Positions 27,679-37,338 of a stretch of 64,000 bases of DNA are shown piece by piece. Origin of the DNA: an uncultured Rhizobiaceae group bacterium (GTDB lineage Bacteria > Pseudomonadota > Alphaproteobacteria > Rhizobiales > Rhizobiaceae); assembly GCA_947501445.1 (NCBI GenBank), contig CANMVS010000003.1, forward strand, positions 372,001 to 436,000, written 5' to 3'. Position 1 is the first letter of the stretch. The number at the start of each line of letters is the position of its first letter. The position numbers and the translations under genes were made by a program. The notes beneath the pieces were generated by a model. It did not search any database, was not told the origin of the DNA, and saw only the letters and a program-made list of their open reading frames with translations.

Positions 27679-27872
27679 AATTTAGGATTCACGAACAATT
27701 TGTCAAATGCGCGGCAAGATGCCGCCATCAAACCGTTTTGCGACACGCCAATCGCCACAGATCTGTTCAACATAAATTGGTCCGGGTCCAACCGGTACGG
27801 TGCACGCGCCGAAAGAGCGTATCTATCATTTAAATCGTCAGGTTGATGGATTTGTCAAAAAAGTAACTTTGG

Positions 27873-27888
27873 TTAACGGCTTGTTTAC
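27873..27888 (+). promoter_or_regulatory. CtrA-like box upstream of podJ-like gene
   Basis: TTAA followed by seven bases and TTTAC (27873-27888) differs in one position from the CtrA consensus TTAA-N7-TTAAC. It lies 170 bases before the podJ-like start. CtrA control of polarity genes is common in this order; binding here is inferred. Confidence 0.35.
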
Positions 27889-28058
27889 CACGTTTCTAGA
27901 AGGTGGGGACGCGGCGGTAATTCCTGATTCCCCTGTTTTTCGTCCCTGACGGATTGCCTCACGCGTCAGGGCATTGCATCCGTTTACAAGATCGGCGTCC
28001 AGACGCGGCCAGAGATAGGGAAATTGTGCCCATTCTTTTAGTCGATGCGGATAATATT

Positions 28059-31000
28059 ATGAATAGATCGAGATCTTCCAATAACTGGTCCGATACAAGG
28101 CAGTCCTCATCTGTTGAGGCGTTGAACCGGTCGATTGCCGACCTTGAAGCGCGTATCCAGGGACTGAACGCGCGTGGTCGCGGTTCTGCAAACAAACCGC
28201 AGCCGGCAGCATCAGAAACTGTGATGCGCCAGCGGTTGATGGAGCAGGAAAATATTGCCCGAATGCGTGCTGACACGTTAAGAGCTGAAAAATTGCAGGC
28301 CCGCAATGGTATGCAGGCCCGATACGCCCGCAATGGCACACCCGCTTCCGAGCATGATTATGCCGGTGGCCGACACTATGATGCACCGAACGCAGGCATG
28401 CGTGAAATTGCTGAATCGCTGGCATCTCTGCGCAATGATCTGCGGCGTGATGTTGACGAGATCAAGACGATGGCCGGCTCAGGTGCAATGCCAACGGATA
28501 TTCGATCAGATCTTGCAAGATTGGCCGATCAGATCGAATCCATTGACCATTCGCGCAATACGGGCGGTATGAATACGCTGCATATGGAATTGGACGAACT
28601 GCGCAATGTGGTCAATGAACTGGCCCGTGAAGACAGTATGCGTCGACTGGAAACACGCTGGGACGGTTTTGAGGAACGCATTTCCGATTTGGACCCTGCT
28701 GCCATTCGTGAAGAGATGATTACGCTTTCCTACCGACTGGACGACATCAAATCATCCATTGGACAATTGCCATCCGCGCTGCCGCTTCACGCGCTGGAAG
28801 ACAAGATCAAAATGCTGGTGAGCGCCATTGACGCCATGTCACGCCAGCCGGGTGCTGCTGATCCGGAGATTGCCCGCCAGTTCTCCATCATGGATGATCG
28901 TCTTGACGAAATCAGTCGCGCTATCGTTGCCAGCAGTGTCTCGCAATCACAGGGCATCGACAATTCGGTCATTGCCCGCCTGGAAGACCGTCTTGATGCC
29001 GTTGTCGATCACATTGGTAACCTGGGTCAGTCCGATCAGCAAAGTGAGATGTCCCTGCGCCTTGAAGCATTAACCAGCCGGGTTGGGGAATTGGCAAGCC
29101 AGGAGGCCTATGGCGGGCTGATCGAGCGTCTTGATCTGCTGTCACAGGCTGTGGTGCAACAATCAAATACGCCAGACCCGCTGCTGATTAGCCATATTGA
29201 AGAGCTTTCCCGCAAGGTTGATACGCTTGATCTTGAGGTGGTGAACGGACACCTGAACGAGCAACTGAGTGACCTGTCCCATCGCATTGATAACATCAGC
29301 AAGGATCTGACGGCGACGAATGGCAACCAGGATATGCTCTATGGTCGTCTTGAGGATCTTGCCGATCGTGTCGAGCATAATGTGGCTCAGACCAATTCAG
29401 TCGACTTCACGCCTCTGGAAGATCAGTTGGCCGGCATTGTGGCCCGTCTGGATGCCCAACAGGTGCCAAACCACTCCAGTGAAGAATCCATTCGCAGCCT
29501 TGAAGATCAGGTTACAAGTCTTTCGCAACTGCTGACTGACCCGGCGCATTTGCATGACGGGGCACCTGACATTGAGCCCAGACTGGCGGCAATAGAAGAC
29601 CATTTGCAGACCAACCGGATGGATAGTCAGGACATGGTCATTGAAACAGCGCGCCAGGCTGCAGAAGCAGCGGTGCTGACGTTTCAGCAAAATGGAGCGC
29701 CAGCCGCCGACATGGCGACGATTGAAACCCTGGTTGGCGACTTGCGGTCCCTGGAAGCACTCAGCCGAAAAAGTGAAGAGCGCAGCACACGTACCATTGA
29801 TGCAGTTCATGACACATTGCTGAAAATAGCCAGTCGACTGGAAAGGCTGGAAGACAGGCCGGAACGTGCCGTCGATGAACAGGCGTCTGTTTTCGCGCCT
29901 CCAGCTGACGACACGGGTCAGGTTGCTTCCGCAGTGTATCCGCAACCCGCCGCCGCCAGCGATGACGCAATCAATGGTGGGTTTGTCCCCGAAATCGGCC
30001 AGCAGGATGTTATTGAAGAAAAAGCAGAACCCGGCAGGTCCATTCTTTCCGGCCTTAAAGAAAAACTGACCGGTTCGCGTTCCGGCGTCACACAGGCGCA
30101 TCGTGAGCATGCATTGCAGACGGTTCATAGTGCACCATCGATCGATCCCGTTTCAGAAATGGATTCGCAAGCCGCCAATATGCCACTGGAGCCCGGTTCC
30201 GGCGCGCCGGATATCAAGCGCATCATGGCGAAGGTACGTGAAGCCCAGACGATGGCCGCGCAGGATAATGCCGGTTCCGCAGGCGATGATCAGGGCCCGG
30301 CGGATAAAGCTGATTTCATCGCCGCTGCCCGTCGGGCTGCCCGTGCCGCAGCTTCTGAGGCTGCCGAGCTGGATAATGCGGATAGCGCTGACAACAAAGG
30401 CAGTTCGCTCGGTAAAGCGATTGGCAGCCGTCGCAAGCCGATATTGCTGGCTGCAGGCGCGATTCTACTCGCTGTCTTGTCCTTTCCCCTGGTGTCAGGC
30501 TTTATCAATGGCGATCAAAGCCCGACCGTATCGGCAACACTTGAACAGTCCAGCGTCGTCGAAGAGGTGATTGAACCGGTTGTGGAGCCGGCGACGCAGG
30601 TCACGCCAAATGCTGACGAAGAATTGCCGCAGGTCCGTGTGGCTGAAACCATGAGTGAAGAAGCTGATGTTTTCGAGGACAACCTCCAGTCCGCGCCGAC
30701 ACAGATGCTTTCAACTCAAAATGAGCAGCAGGAAAGCAGCACTTTCCTGACGCCGGAACAGATACCTGATACGCAGGTTGCATCCCTGACCAACGAAGTT
30801 GAAGCACCCGTTGCGCAGATTGACTTGCCACCTGAAGCGGTGGGTCCGTTGTCATTGCGTGAGGCCGCCGCCGATGGTGACAGCCTTGCACTTTTCGAAG
30901 TCGGTGCACGCTATACGGATGGCCGTGGTGTTCCGGTTGATCTTTCCGAAGCAGCCAAATGGTACAGGTTGTCAGCCGAGCGTGGATTTGCGCCCGCGCA

Positions 31001-31676
31001 ATACAGGATTGCCAATTTCTATGAAAAAGGCACAGGCGTGGAGCGCGATGTCGAAAAAGCCATGACCTGGTATCAGAAGGCCGCCGAACAGGGCAACGCA
31101 AGCGCCATGCATAATCTGGCTGTGCTTTATGCCATGGGCAGCGATGGTGTTTCGGACTACGATTCGGCCGGTGACTGGTTTACCCGGGCCGCTGATCTGG
31201 GTGTCAAGGACAGTCAATTCAATCTGGCCATTCTTCACGCCAGAGGCACCGGTGTAGAGCAGAACCTCGAAGATTCATACAAGTGGTTTGCCATCGCTGC
31301 AAAATCCGGTGACAAGGATGCAACAAAAAAACGTGACGAGGTGGGCAATGCCCTGCGTCCCGAACAGTTGCAGAGTGCAAAGAGCAAAGTGGCAGAATGG
31401 AAACCGGGTGCGCTTGTCGAAACAGCCAATTCAACCATTGTACCGGCACAATGGCGCGGCGACACCACGACCACAGCTTCCGTCGATATGAAAAAGGCCA
31501 TCCGCAATATTCAAGGCATTTTGACACAAAACGGCTTTGATACCGGTGGCGCGGACGGAATTATGGGTAACCGCACGATTTCGGCCATCAAAGCCTTTCA
31601 GACATCGGTAGGCCTTGAACCGACAGGTGAGGTGGATGATGCGCTGGTTAAAGAGTTGATCGCGCGCAACAAATAG
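28059..31676 (+). CDS. PodJ-like polar localisation scaffold (coiled coil, TM, Sel1 repeats, peptidoglycan-binding)
   Basis: The 1205-residue protein has a long charged N-terminal half rich in predicted coiled coil with regular RLEDL/RIDNI patterns (about residues 20-600), an alanine- and acid-rich linker, one membrane segment (about 795-815, ILLAAGAILLAVLSF), a periplasmic proline/glutamate stretch, three to four Sel1-type repeats (about 936-1094, e.g. ARYTDGRGVPVDLSEAAKWY) and a C-terminal peptidoglycan-binding domain (1144-1205, GIMGNRTISAIKAFQ). This order is that of PodJ, which organises the new cell pole in Caulobacter and Agrobacterium. The ATG at 28059 is preferred over an upstream open stretch with no protein-like sequence. 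It is probably monocistronic. Confidence 0.8.
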   Translation: MNRSRSSNNWSDTRQSSSVEALNRSIADLEARIQGLNARGRGSANKPQPAASETVMRQRLMEQENIARMRADTLRAEKLQARNGMQARYARNGTPASEHDYAGGRHYDAPNAGMREIAESLASLRNDLRRDVDEIKTMAGSGAMPTDIRSDLARLADQIESIDHSRNTGGMNTLHMELDELRNVVNELAREDSMRRLETRWDGFEERISDLDPAAIREEMITLSYRLDDIKSSIGQLPSALPLHALEDKIKMLVSAIDAMSRQPGAADPEIARQFSIMDDRLDEISRAIVASSVSQSQGIDNSVIARLEDRLDAVVDHIGNLGQSDQQSEMSLRLEALTSRVGELASQEAYGGLIERLDLLSQAVVQQSNTPDPLLISHIEELSRKVDTLDLEVVNGHLNEQLSDLSHRIDNISKDLTATNGNQDMLYGRLEDLADRVEHNVAQTNSVDFTPLEDQLAGIVARLDAQQVPNHSSEESIRSLEDQVTSLSQLLTDPAHLHDGAPDIEPRLAAIEDHLQTNRMDSQDMVIETARQAAEAAVLTFQQNGAPAADMATIETLVGDLRSLEALSRKSEERSTRTIDAVHDTLLKIASRLERLEDRPERAVDEQASVFAPPADDTGQVASAVYPQPAAASDDAINGGFVPEIGQQDVIEEKAEPGRSILSGLKEKLTGSRSGVTQAHREHALQTVHSAPSIDPVSEMDSQAANMPLEPGSGAPDIKRIMAKVREAQTMAAQDNAGSAGDDQGPADKADFIAAARRAARAAASEAAELDNADSADNKGSSLGKAIGSRRKPILLAAGAILLAVLSFPLVSGFINGDQSPTVSATLEQSSVVEEVIEPVVEPATQVTPNADEELPQVRVAETMSEEADVFEDNLQSAPTQMLSTQNEQQESSTFLTPEQIPDTQVASLTNEVEAPVAQIDLPPEAVGPLSLREAAADGDSLALFEVGARYTDGRGVPVDLSEAAKWYRLSAERGFAPAQYRIANFYEKGTGVERDVEKAMTWYQKAAEQGNASAMHNLAVLYAMGSDGVSDYDSAGDWFTRAADLGVKDSQFNLAILHARGTGVEQNLEDSYKWFAIAAKSGDKDATKKRDEVGNALRPEQLQSAKSKVAEWKPGALVETANSTIVPAQWRGDTTTTASVDMKKAIRNIQGILTQNGFDTGGADGIMGNRTISAIKAFQTSVGLEPTGEVDDALVKELIARNK

Positions 31677-32217
31677 GCGATTCAGTTTCAAGCGGCAGGT
31701 CATGAAATCCTGCCGGAGCCGATGCAAATGCCGACAGGGTGATGTGTGCTGCGATATCATTTGGCCGGATCGCCAAACTGGACTCAAATTCTTGTGTTTT
31801 TGGTCCCAGCCATCGCAATTGACACGGCCAGACATAAGGCGCATGACAATCGTGAGCCGAGTGCGACAAGATAGAATCATTTGACTGAGCTATTTTGTTC
31901 GCTGCCAGCCCGGAACATGCGTGATGGTGGGATACATCAGGAGCATGTTCAGCGATGGCAGAACGCAAAATAGCAGTACGGGTCGTCTAATTCTTGAACG
32001 TGCATGCGGCCCAGAGGGGTTTCAACTTGGCCCATCGGCACCATGTCCACGCTTGTGCGATGTCAATTCATTGCACGAGGCAGAACGGCGATTACGCGCC
32101 ATGCCCGGTGAACCGAACGGATCCTTCAAATGGGTCTATCTTGTTGTACACAGCTTCTGAGCGCAATTTGCACTCGCCGTCATCGTTGGTTTCATTGGTA
32201 TTAGTTTTCGGCTTGAT
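31677..32217. other. Long intergenic region after podJ-like gene
   Basis: No confident gene is present in these 541 bases. A small hairpin CGGCAGG/CCTGCCG (31693-31715) follows the podJ-like stop. A small open frame at 31945-32160 is listed separately with low confidence. A TTGACA box is at 31819-31824 without a good -10. The promoter of the TauE-like gene should lie at the right end. Confidence 0.5.
31945..32160 (+). CDS. Possible small protein, or remnant of one
   Basis: A frame of 71 codons from ATG 31945 ends in LHEAERRLRAMPGEPNGSF and a hydrophobic tail. AGGAG lies one base before this ATG, too close, but is well placed (11 bases) for another ATG at 31955 in a different frame that reads only MAERKIAVRVV before a stop. 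The two together could be a short gene broken by a frameshift. No family was recognised, and the stretch may not be coding at all. Confidence 0.2.
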   Translation: MFSDGRTQNSSTGRLILERACGPEGFQLGPSAPCPRLCDVNSLHEAERRLRAMPGEPNGSFKWVYLVVHSF

Positions 32218-33144
32218 ATGAGCATCTATCTGCCCATCGCAGAAATTTCAGTAAATGCCTTCATCATTCTGGGTATGGGTGCAGCCGTGGGCTTTTTGTC
32301 CGGGATGTTCGGTGTTGGTGGTGGCTTTCTCATAACGCCGCTGCTGATTTTCTACAATATTCCGCCCGCTGTGGCTGTGGCAACCGGTGCAAATCAGGTC
32401 GTAGCGTCTTCATTCTCGGGTGCCATGTCTCATTTTCGACGCGGCACACTGGACATAAAATTGGGTCTGACGCTTCTTGCCGGTGGTCTTGTGGGGGCAT
32501 CTGTCGGCATTTATCTGTTCACCCTGTTGCGAAGGCTCGGGCAGCTCGATCTGATAATCTCGCTGTTTTATGTCACCTTTTTGAGCATCATCGGCGCATT
32601 GATGCTGGTCGAAAGCGTCAACTCAATTCGGCGCGCGGCGGCCAATCGGCCCGTTACCCTGCGCAAACCCGGTCAACACAACTGGGTGCACAGACTGCCC
32701 TTCAAAATGCGGTTCAAACGTTCAAAGCTTTATTTGAGCGCCATTCCGGTTGTGGTTCTCGGATTTGGTATCGGTGTGCTCACTTCGATCATGGGTGTTG
32801 GTGGCGGATTTATCATGGTTCCCGCCATGATCTACCTGCTGCGCATTCCGACAAATGTCGTCATTGGCACATCACTGTTTCAGATCATTTTCGTGACCGC
32901 ATTCACCACCGTCATTCAGGCAACCGCGAATCAGTCGGTAGACATATTTCTGGCTGGAATGTTGATGATTGCCGGTGTGATTGGCGCGCAATACGGCGTT
33001 CGCGTAGGGCAAAAACTGCGCGGTGAGCAATTGCGTGCACTGCTTGCCCTGCTGGTGCTGGCTGTGGGTGTTCGGCTGGCTCTGGACCTTGTCCTGACGC
33101 CGGATGAATTCTACTCCGTTGTCACGACGAAGGAAGGTTTCTGA
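32218..33144 (+). CDS. TauE/SafE-family sulfite/organosulfonate exporter-like membrane protein
   Basis: The 308-residue protein is an integral membrane protein with the duplicated TauE/SafE motifs GFLSGMFGVGGGFLITPLL and GVLTSIMGVGGGFIMVPAM, each ending a membrane pair. The family moves sulfur compounds such as sulfite or sulfoacetate. Its gene overlaps by one base (TGATG) with a TIGR02186 gene; this pair is conserved in alphaproteobacteria, so the two products probably work together. The substrate is unknown. Confidence 0.85.
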   Translation: MSIYLPIAEISVNAFIILGMGAAVGFLSGMFGVGGGFLITPLLIFYNIPPAVAVATGANQVVASSFSGAMSHFRRGTLDIKLGLTLLAGGLVGASVGIYLFTLLRRLGQLDLIISLFYVTFLSIIGALMLVESVNSIRRAAANRPVTLRKPGQHNWVHRLPFKMRFKRSKLYLSAIPVVVLGFGIGVLTSIMGVGGGFIMVPAMIYLLRIPTNVVIGTSLFQIIFVTAFTTVIQATANQSVDIFLAGMLMIAGVIGAQYGVRVGQKLRGEQLRALLALLVLAVGVRLALDLVLTPDEFYSVVTTKEGF

Positions 33145-33932
33145 TGAAACTTTCCCGTGCTTTCTTGATAGCATTTATGTCGACCTGCCTGATGATGATC
33201 ATGGCACAACAGGGCCGGGCGCAGGAAGAACAACTTGATATTGGTATTTCGACAAATGAGATTGCCATTACCTCAGATTTCGCTGGCGCTGACCTGACCG
33301 TATTTGGGGCATTGGACAATGCCGACCGGTTTTTGCTGCAGATTGGTCAATACGACATAATCGTTGCTCTGGAGGGGCCGGCAAAAAGAACGGTGGTGCG
33401 CAGAAAAGAACGGTTCTTTGGCATTTGGATCAACCGCCATTCGATGACCTTCGAGCCGGCACCTGCGTCCTATTCGATCTCAAGCACGATACCCATTGAC
33501 CGTATTGCCAAACAGATTGATCTGAGCGGTCGAACCATTGGCATAGAACACATCCATTTAACGCCTTCGGGCCGTGTGGGTGATGGCACACTCGTGCCGG
33601 AGTTCAAAGAAGCATTGTTGCGGCTCAGAGTGGACGATGGTCTTTACCAAAGCGAACCCGTTGGCGTGGAATTTGTCAGCTCAAGTCTGTTTCGGGCAAC
33701 CTTGAGACTTCCTGCAAGCATTCCTGTGGGCCGTCACAAACTGCGTGCTTTCCTTTTCAAGAACAATGAATTTGTCATGGAACGCGAGCTACCCCTTCGG
33801 GTGGTGAAAACCGGCATTGAGCAATTCATCTTCGAATTGGCGCATCAACACGCATTTCTCTATGGCGTATTGGCTGTTGTATTGGCCATGTTGACCGGGT
33901 GGACCGCGAGCGTCATGTTCCGCAGGGACTGA
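33144..33932 (+). CDS. TIGR02186-family membrane-anchored periplasmic protein
   Basis: The 262-residue protein has an N-terminal signal sequence (residues 1-26), a beta-rich periplasmic region with EIAITSDFAGADLTVFGAL and RFFGIWINRHSMTFEPAPA, and a C-terminal membrane anchor (about 235-257). It matches the alphaproteobacterial TIGR02186 family of unknown function, always beside a TauE-like permease. It starts inside the stop of that gene. A role in presenting or sensing the exported sulfur compound is a guess from position. Confidence 0.82.
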   Translation: MKLSRAFLIAFMSTCLMMIMAQQGRAQEEQLDIGISTNEIAITSDFAGADLTVFGALDNADRFLLQIGQYDIIVALEGPAKRTVVRRKERFFGIWINRHSMTFEPAPASYSISSTIPIDRIAKQIDLSGRTIGIEHIHLTPSGRVGDGTLVPEFKEALLRLRVDDGLYQSEPVGVEFVSSSLFRATLRLPASIPVGRHKLRAFLFKNNEFVMERELPLRVVKTGIEQFIFELAHQHAFLYGVLAVVLAMLTGWTASVMFRRD

Positions 33933-33948
33933 ATTTTCCACGCGAGTG

Positions 33949-34674
33949 TTACGCAATCAAACGTTCAAAAGGCACCGAATAGATCCGATCACGGCCCATG
34001 AGATGGGCAATGAGCTGGCCTTTGTTGAACAATCCGCGAAAAGCCTGATGTCTCAAATTAAGCCCGCCTGTGGTCACGCCAAACGAAGGCATGATCAACC
34101 GGGTTGCATCCGTGGCGAAACAGGCCCGCCTCACACCTTTTCCGCGCCGCACCACCCGCGCAGCCGGATGCAGATGACCGGCAACTTCACCCGTTGCCTC
34201 CGTTGATGATGGCTCGTGGCGAAAGCACAATCCTTCCAGATAAAGTTCATCCACCCAATCGCCATCAAGGCCGGCAGGCCGATCAGGGTCGTGATTGCCT
34301 GCGACCCAGTACCAGGCCCGGTTGGCAATCAATGCGCTCAATTGGCTGTGGCATTCGGATGATAGTCCGGCAGCACCCACACGATCATGAAAACTGTCGC
34401 CGAGACTGATGACACATTTTGGTTGATAGCGCTCGATCACAGCCTGTAAAAGCTTCAGTGTCTGGATCGTATCATATGGGGGCAACAACAGACCGCGTCT
34501 GGCAAAGGCACTGCCTTTTTCAAGATGCAGATCAGAGACAACAATTGTCTGGCTTTCAGGCAAATACAAAGCGCCGAGCGGATCACAGATCGCAGTTGTC
34601 GCGCATATGGTTATTTCCGCTGTCTTGATCATGTCATCGCTGATCAGCGCCTGTGCAGCGCTAGCCCTATTCAT
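33949..34674 (-). CDS. pdeM: Ligase-associated DNA damage response endonuclease PdeM
   Basis: The 241-residue protein is a calcineurin-like metallophosphoesterase with all metal motifs: SDLHLEKG, GDSFHD, AGNHD and GHLHP. It fits the PdeM family (TIGR04123), which occurs with an Lhr-type helicase, an ATP-dependent ligase and an exonuclease in a DNA repair module. It lies 41 bases after the helicase gene on the same strand. The ligase and exonuclease genes are not in this window. Confidence 0.85.
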   Translation of the reverse strand: MNRASAAQALISDDMIKTAEITICATTAICDPLGALYLPESQTIVVSDLHLEKGSAFARRGLLLPPYDTIQTLKLLQAVIERYQPKCVISLGDSFHDRVGAAGLSSECHSQLSALIANRAWYWVAGNHDPDRPAGLDGDWVDELYLEGLCFRHEPSSTEATGEVAGHLHPAARVVRRGKGVRRACFATDATRLIMPSFGVTTGGLNLRHQAFRGLFNKGQLIAHLMGRDRIYSVPFERLIA

Positions 34675-34715
34675 CTGCAGCCATTTCTCCCGGTCCCTCT
34701 GTTGTCAGGTTTTCA

Positions 34716-37268
34716 TCAGCCCATGGCTTCCGCAATTATCTCATCAGCGGCCTCTGCCAATATGTCATCATGGGCCTCTCCGGCTACGGGTTCCTTGCCG
34801 ATCTCCAGCATGACAGGTACCGCAAGCGGCGAAATTTGCTCCAGACGTTTCACTATTATGTGGCCTTTGATTCGTTCCAGCATATCGGCAAGCCTGCGAA
34901 TATCCAGTAGTCCGCTGGCAGCATCATTGCGTGTTGCCTGCAACAAAATATGGTCGGGCTCGTGACTGCGCAGAACATCATAAATCAGATCGGCAGAAAC
35001 AGTGACCTGACGTCCGGTTTTTTCCTGTCCCGGATGGCGGCGTTCAATCAGGCCGGAGATGACCGCGCAATTGCGAAATGTCCGCTTCAACATCCACGAT
35101 TCAGCCAGCCACGCCTCCAGATCATCCCCTAACACATCTTCATCAAACAGATCGGATAAGGATACCTCGCCGCGCTCGAACATCAGCCCCATATCGCGCA
35201 GGCCCCATATGGCCATGGCGTAATCGGTGGCGACAAATCCAAGCGGCCGCGCCCGGGCCCGTTCAAGTCTGCGGGTGAGCAGCATGCCCAGCGTCTGATG
35301 GGCCAATCGTCCCTCAAAGGGATACATCATCATGTAAAACCGGTCTTCGTGCGGGAAGGTCTCAATCAGCAGGTCTGACCGCGACGGTAAAACAGATTTC
35401 AGGCGTTGAATTTCAAGCCACCCACGCACCTGTTGTGGCAGCACATGCCAGGTATCAGGCTCGGCAAGCATGGCGCGAACCTGTTCCGCCAGATAGGTGG
35501 ACAGTGGAAATTTACCACCAGCATAGGCGGGTATCTTGGGGCTGCCTGTGCCGCCCTTTGAAACGATACACTCATTTTCGCGAATGCCTTCAAAGCGCAA
35601 TACTTTTCCGGCAAACAAAAATGTATCGCCCGGTGCCAGCATTTCGACAAATGATTCTTCGACTTTGCCCAATACAGGGCCACCACGCACATTGGTTCCT
35701 TTGCCCGCATGGCGCGTCAGGCGGATACGTAACTCGGGCGCTTCGATAATTGTGCCTATGTTGAGCCGGTACTGCTGTGCAATTCTTGGATTGCTGACAC
35801 GCCAGGTGCCGTCCCTGGTCAGCCTGATACGGGCATAGCGGTCATAGGTGCGCAGCGCGTAGCCACCCGTTGCCACGAATTCCAACACGCGGTCAAACTG
35901 ATCGCGTTCAATCATTGTATAGGGCGAGGCGGAGGTAACTTCCCCGTAGAGTGCATCTGCGTGAAAAGGCGCGGCGCAGGCCATACCCAATATGTGCTGG
36001 GCCAGGACATCATAGGTGCCCTCACCAATGGGCGGAGTATCCTGAGCGCCCAGATAATTGGCATCCAGTGCGGCCTGACATTCCATCACTTCAAAACGAT
36101 TGGCCGGAACCAGAATGGCTCGGCTCGGCTCGTCCATTCTGTGATTGGAACGGCCAATACGCTGCGCCAGACGGCTTGCACCCTTGGGCGCACCAATATG
36201 AACCACCAGATCAACGTCGCCCCAGTCAATACCCAGATCAAGCGTCGATGTGGCGACGACCGCACGCAGTCGGTTCTGTGCCATTGCCGCTTCCACCTTA
36301 CGCCTTTGGCTGGCATCGAGCGAACCATGATGAAGGGCGATGGGCAGATTATCGTCATTGATACGCCACAGCGCCTGAAACAGCATTTCCGCCTGACTGC
36401 GCGTGTTCACAAACAAAAGTGTCGTTTGGTGCGCCTTGATCGCACCATAGACGTCGGCCATCGCATAGCGCGCAGAATGTCCGGACCAGGGAACCCGTTC
36501 ATCCGTTTGCAATATTGTTATGTGTGGCTTGGCACCACCTGTGATGATGATCCGTTCTGAAAGTGCCGGTTCTTCGCCGCGGATTTGCGGCACGAGCCAT
36601 GCCTGCAGCGCCTCCGGATCAGCAACGGTCGCCGACAGACCGATCGTCTGCAATTGTGGGCAATGCTGGCGCAAACGCGCCAGACCGAGTGACAGCAAAT
36701 GTCCGCGTTTTGATGTTACCAGCGAATGAAGCTCATCGAAGATAATGTATTTCAGATCAGCAAACAGCATCGACGCTTCATTGCTGGCAATAAGCAGGGC
36801 AATCTGTTCCGGTGTTGTCAGCAAAATATCGGGCGGATTGAGCTTTTGCCGCTGCCGTTTGTGCTGCGGCGTATCTCCGGTTCTGGTCTCAATCCGCACC
36901 GGCAGGCCCATTTCCTCAACAGGTGTTGCCAGATTGCGTTCAATGTCGATGGCCAGTGCTTTCAGCGGAGACACATACAAAGTGTGAATGCCCCGACGCC
37001 TGGATTGAGCCTTTGACTGTCGCACAGCGCCGGTTTTCTGATTATGCTCGTGCACTGTAATATCGACCAGTGTCGGCAAAAAACCGGCCAGCGTTTTACC
37101 GGCGCCGGTCGGTGCTATCAGCAGTGATGAATTGCCCGATTGTGCCTGATCCAGCAGGGCAAGCTGATGCGCGCGCGGCTGCCAGCCTCGGCCGGCAAAC
37201 CAGCTGGCAAATGGTTCAGGTAAAGCAGATGCTTCAAGCCCGTCACGGATTTTAGAATCAATGGTCAC
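34716..37268 (-). CDS. Ligase-associated Lhr-type DEXH helicase
   Basis: The 850-residue protein is a superfamily 2 helicase with Walker A APTGAGKTLAGFLP, the DEXH box IIFDELHSL, motif III LSATV and motif VI IGRSNHRMD, followed by the large Lhr C-terminal region. It matches the ligase-associated DNA damage response helicase family (TIGR04121), thought to unwind DNA ahead of nuclease and ligase action. It starts with GTG at 37268 and is followed by pdeM. The gap of 70 bases to the aldolase gene upstream leaves open a shared transcript. Confidence 0.9.
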   Translation of the reverse strand: MTIDSKIRDGLEASALPEPFASWFAGRGWQPRAHQLALLDQAQSGNSSLLIAPTGAGKTLAGFLPTLVDITVHEHNQKTGAVRQSKAQSRRRGIHTLYVSPLKALAIDIERNLATPVEEMGLPVRIETRTGDTPQHKRQRQKLNPPDILLTTPEQIALLIASNEASMLFADLKYIIFDELHSLVTSKRGHLLSLGLARLRQHCPQLQTIGLSATVADPEALQAWLVPQIRGEEPALSERIIITGGAKPHITILQTDERVPWSGHSARYAMADVYGAIKAHQTTLLFVNTRSQAEMLFQALWRINDDNLPIALHHGSLDASQRRKVEAAMAQNRLRAVVATSTLDLGIDWGDVDLVVHIGAPKGASRLAQRIGRSNHRMDEPSRAILVPANRFEVMECQAALDANYLGAQDTPPIGEGTYDVLAQHILGMACAAPFHADALYGEVTSASPYTMIERDQFDRVLEFVATGGYALRTYDRYARIRLTRDGTWRVSNPRIAQQYRLNIGTIIEAPELRIRLTRHAGKGTNVRGGPVLGKVEESFVEMLAPGDTFLFAGKVLRFEGIRENECIVSKGGTGSPKIPAYAGGKFPLSTYLAEQVRAMLAEPDTWHVLPQQVRGWLEIQRLKSVLPSRSDLLIETFPHEDRFYMMMYPFEGRLAHQTLGMLLTRRLERARARPLGFVATDYAMAIWGLRDMGLMFERGEVSLSDLFDEDVLGDDLEAWLAESWMLKRTFRNCAVISGLIERRHPGQEKTGRQVTVSADLIYDVLRSHEPDHILLQATRNDAASGLLDIRRLADMLERIKGHIIVKRLEQISPLAVPVMLEIGKEPVAGEAHDDILAEAADEIIAEAMG

Positions 37269-37338
37269 ACGGCCAGATTAGGGTGTCGGGAAGTAAACGC
37301 CAAGCGACAGGCTGGAGAGGCGTATGCGCCGACGCACC

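Larger units (their letters stand above)
27599..28058. other. Divergent promoter region between beta-oxidation operon and podJ-like gene
   Basis: No gene is supported in these 460 bases. They contain the palindrome at 27657-27678, a second half-site TTGACGTT at about 27637-27644, and a CtrA-like box at 27873-27888. An open frame from 27954 runs into the podJ-like gene but has no good start before 28059. Confidence 0.6.

Noticed and set aside
28059-31676. Reading the PodJ-like protein as a secreted Sel1 virulence factor
   Set aside because: The first 790 residues are cytosolic coiled coil without a signal peptide and the membrane segment is internal, as in PodJ.
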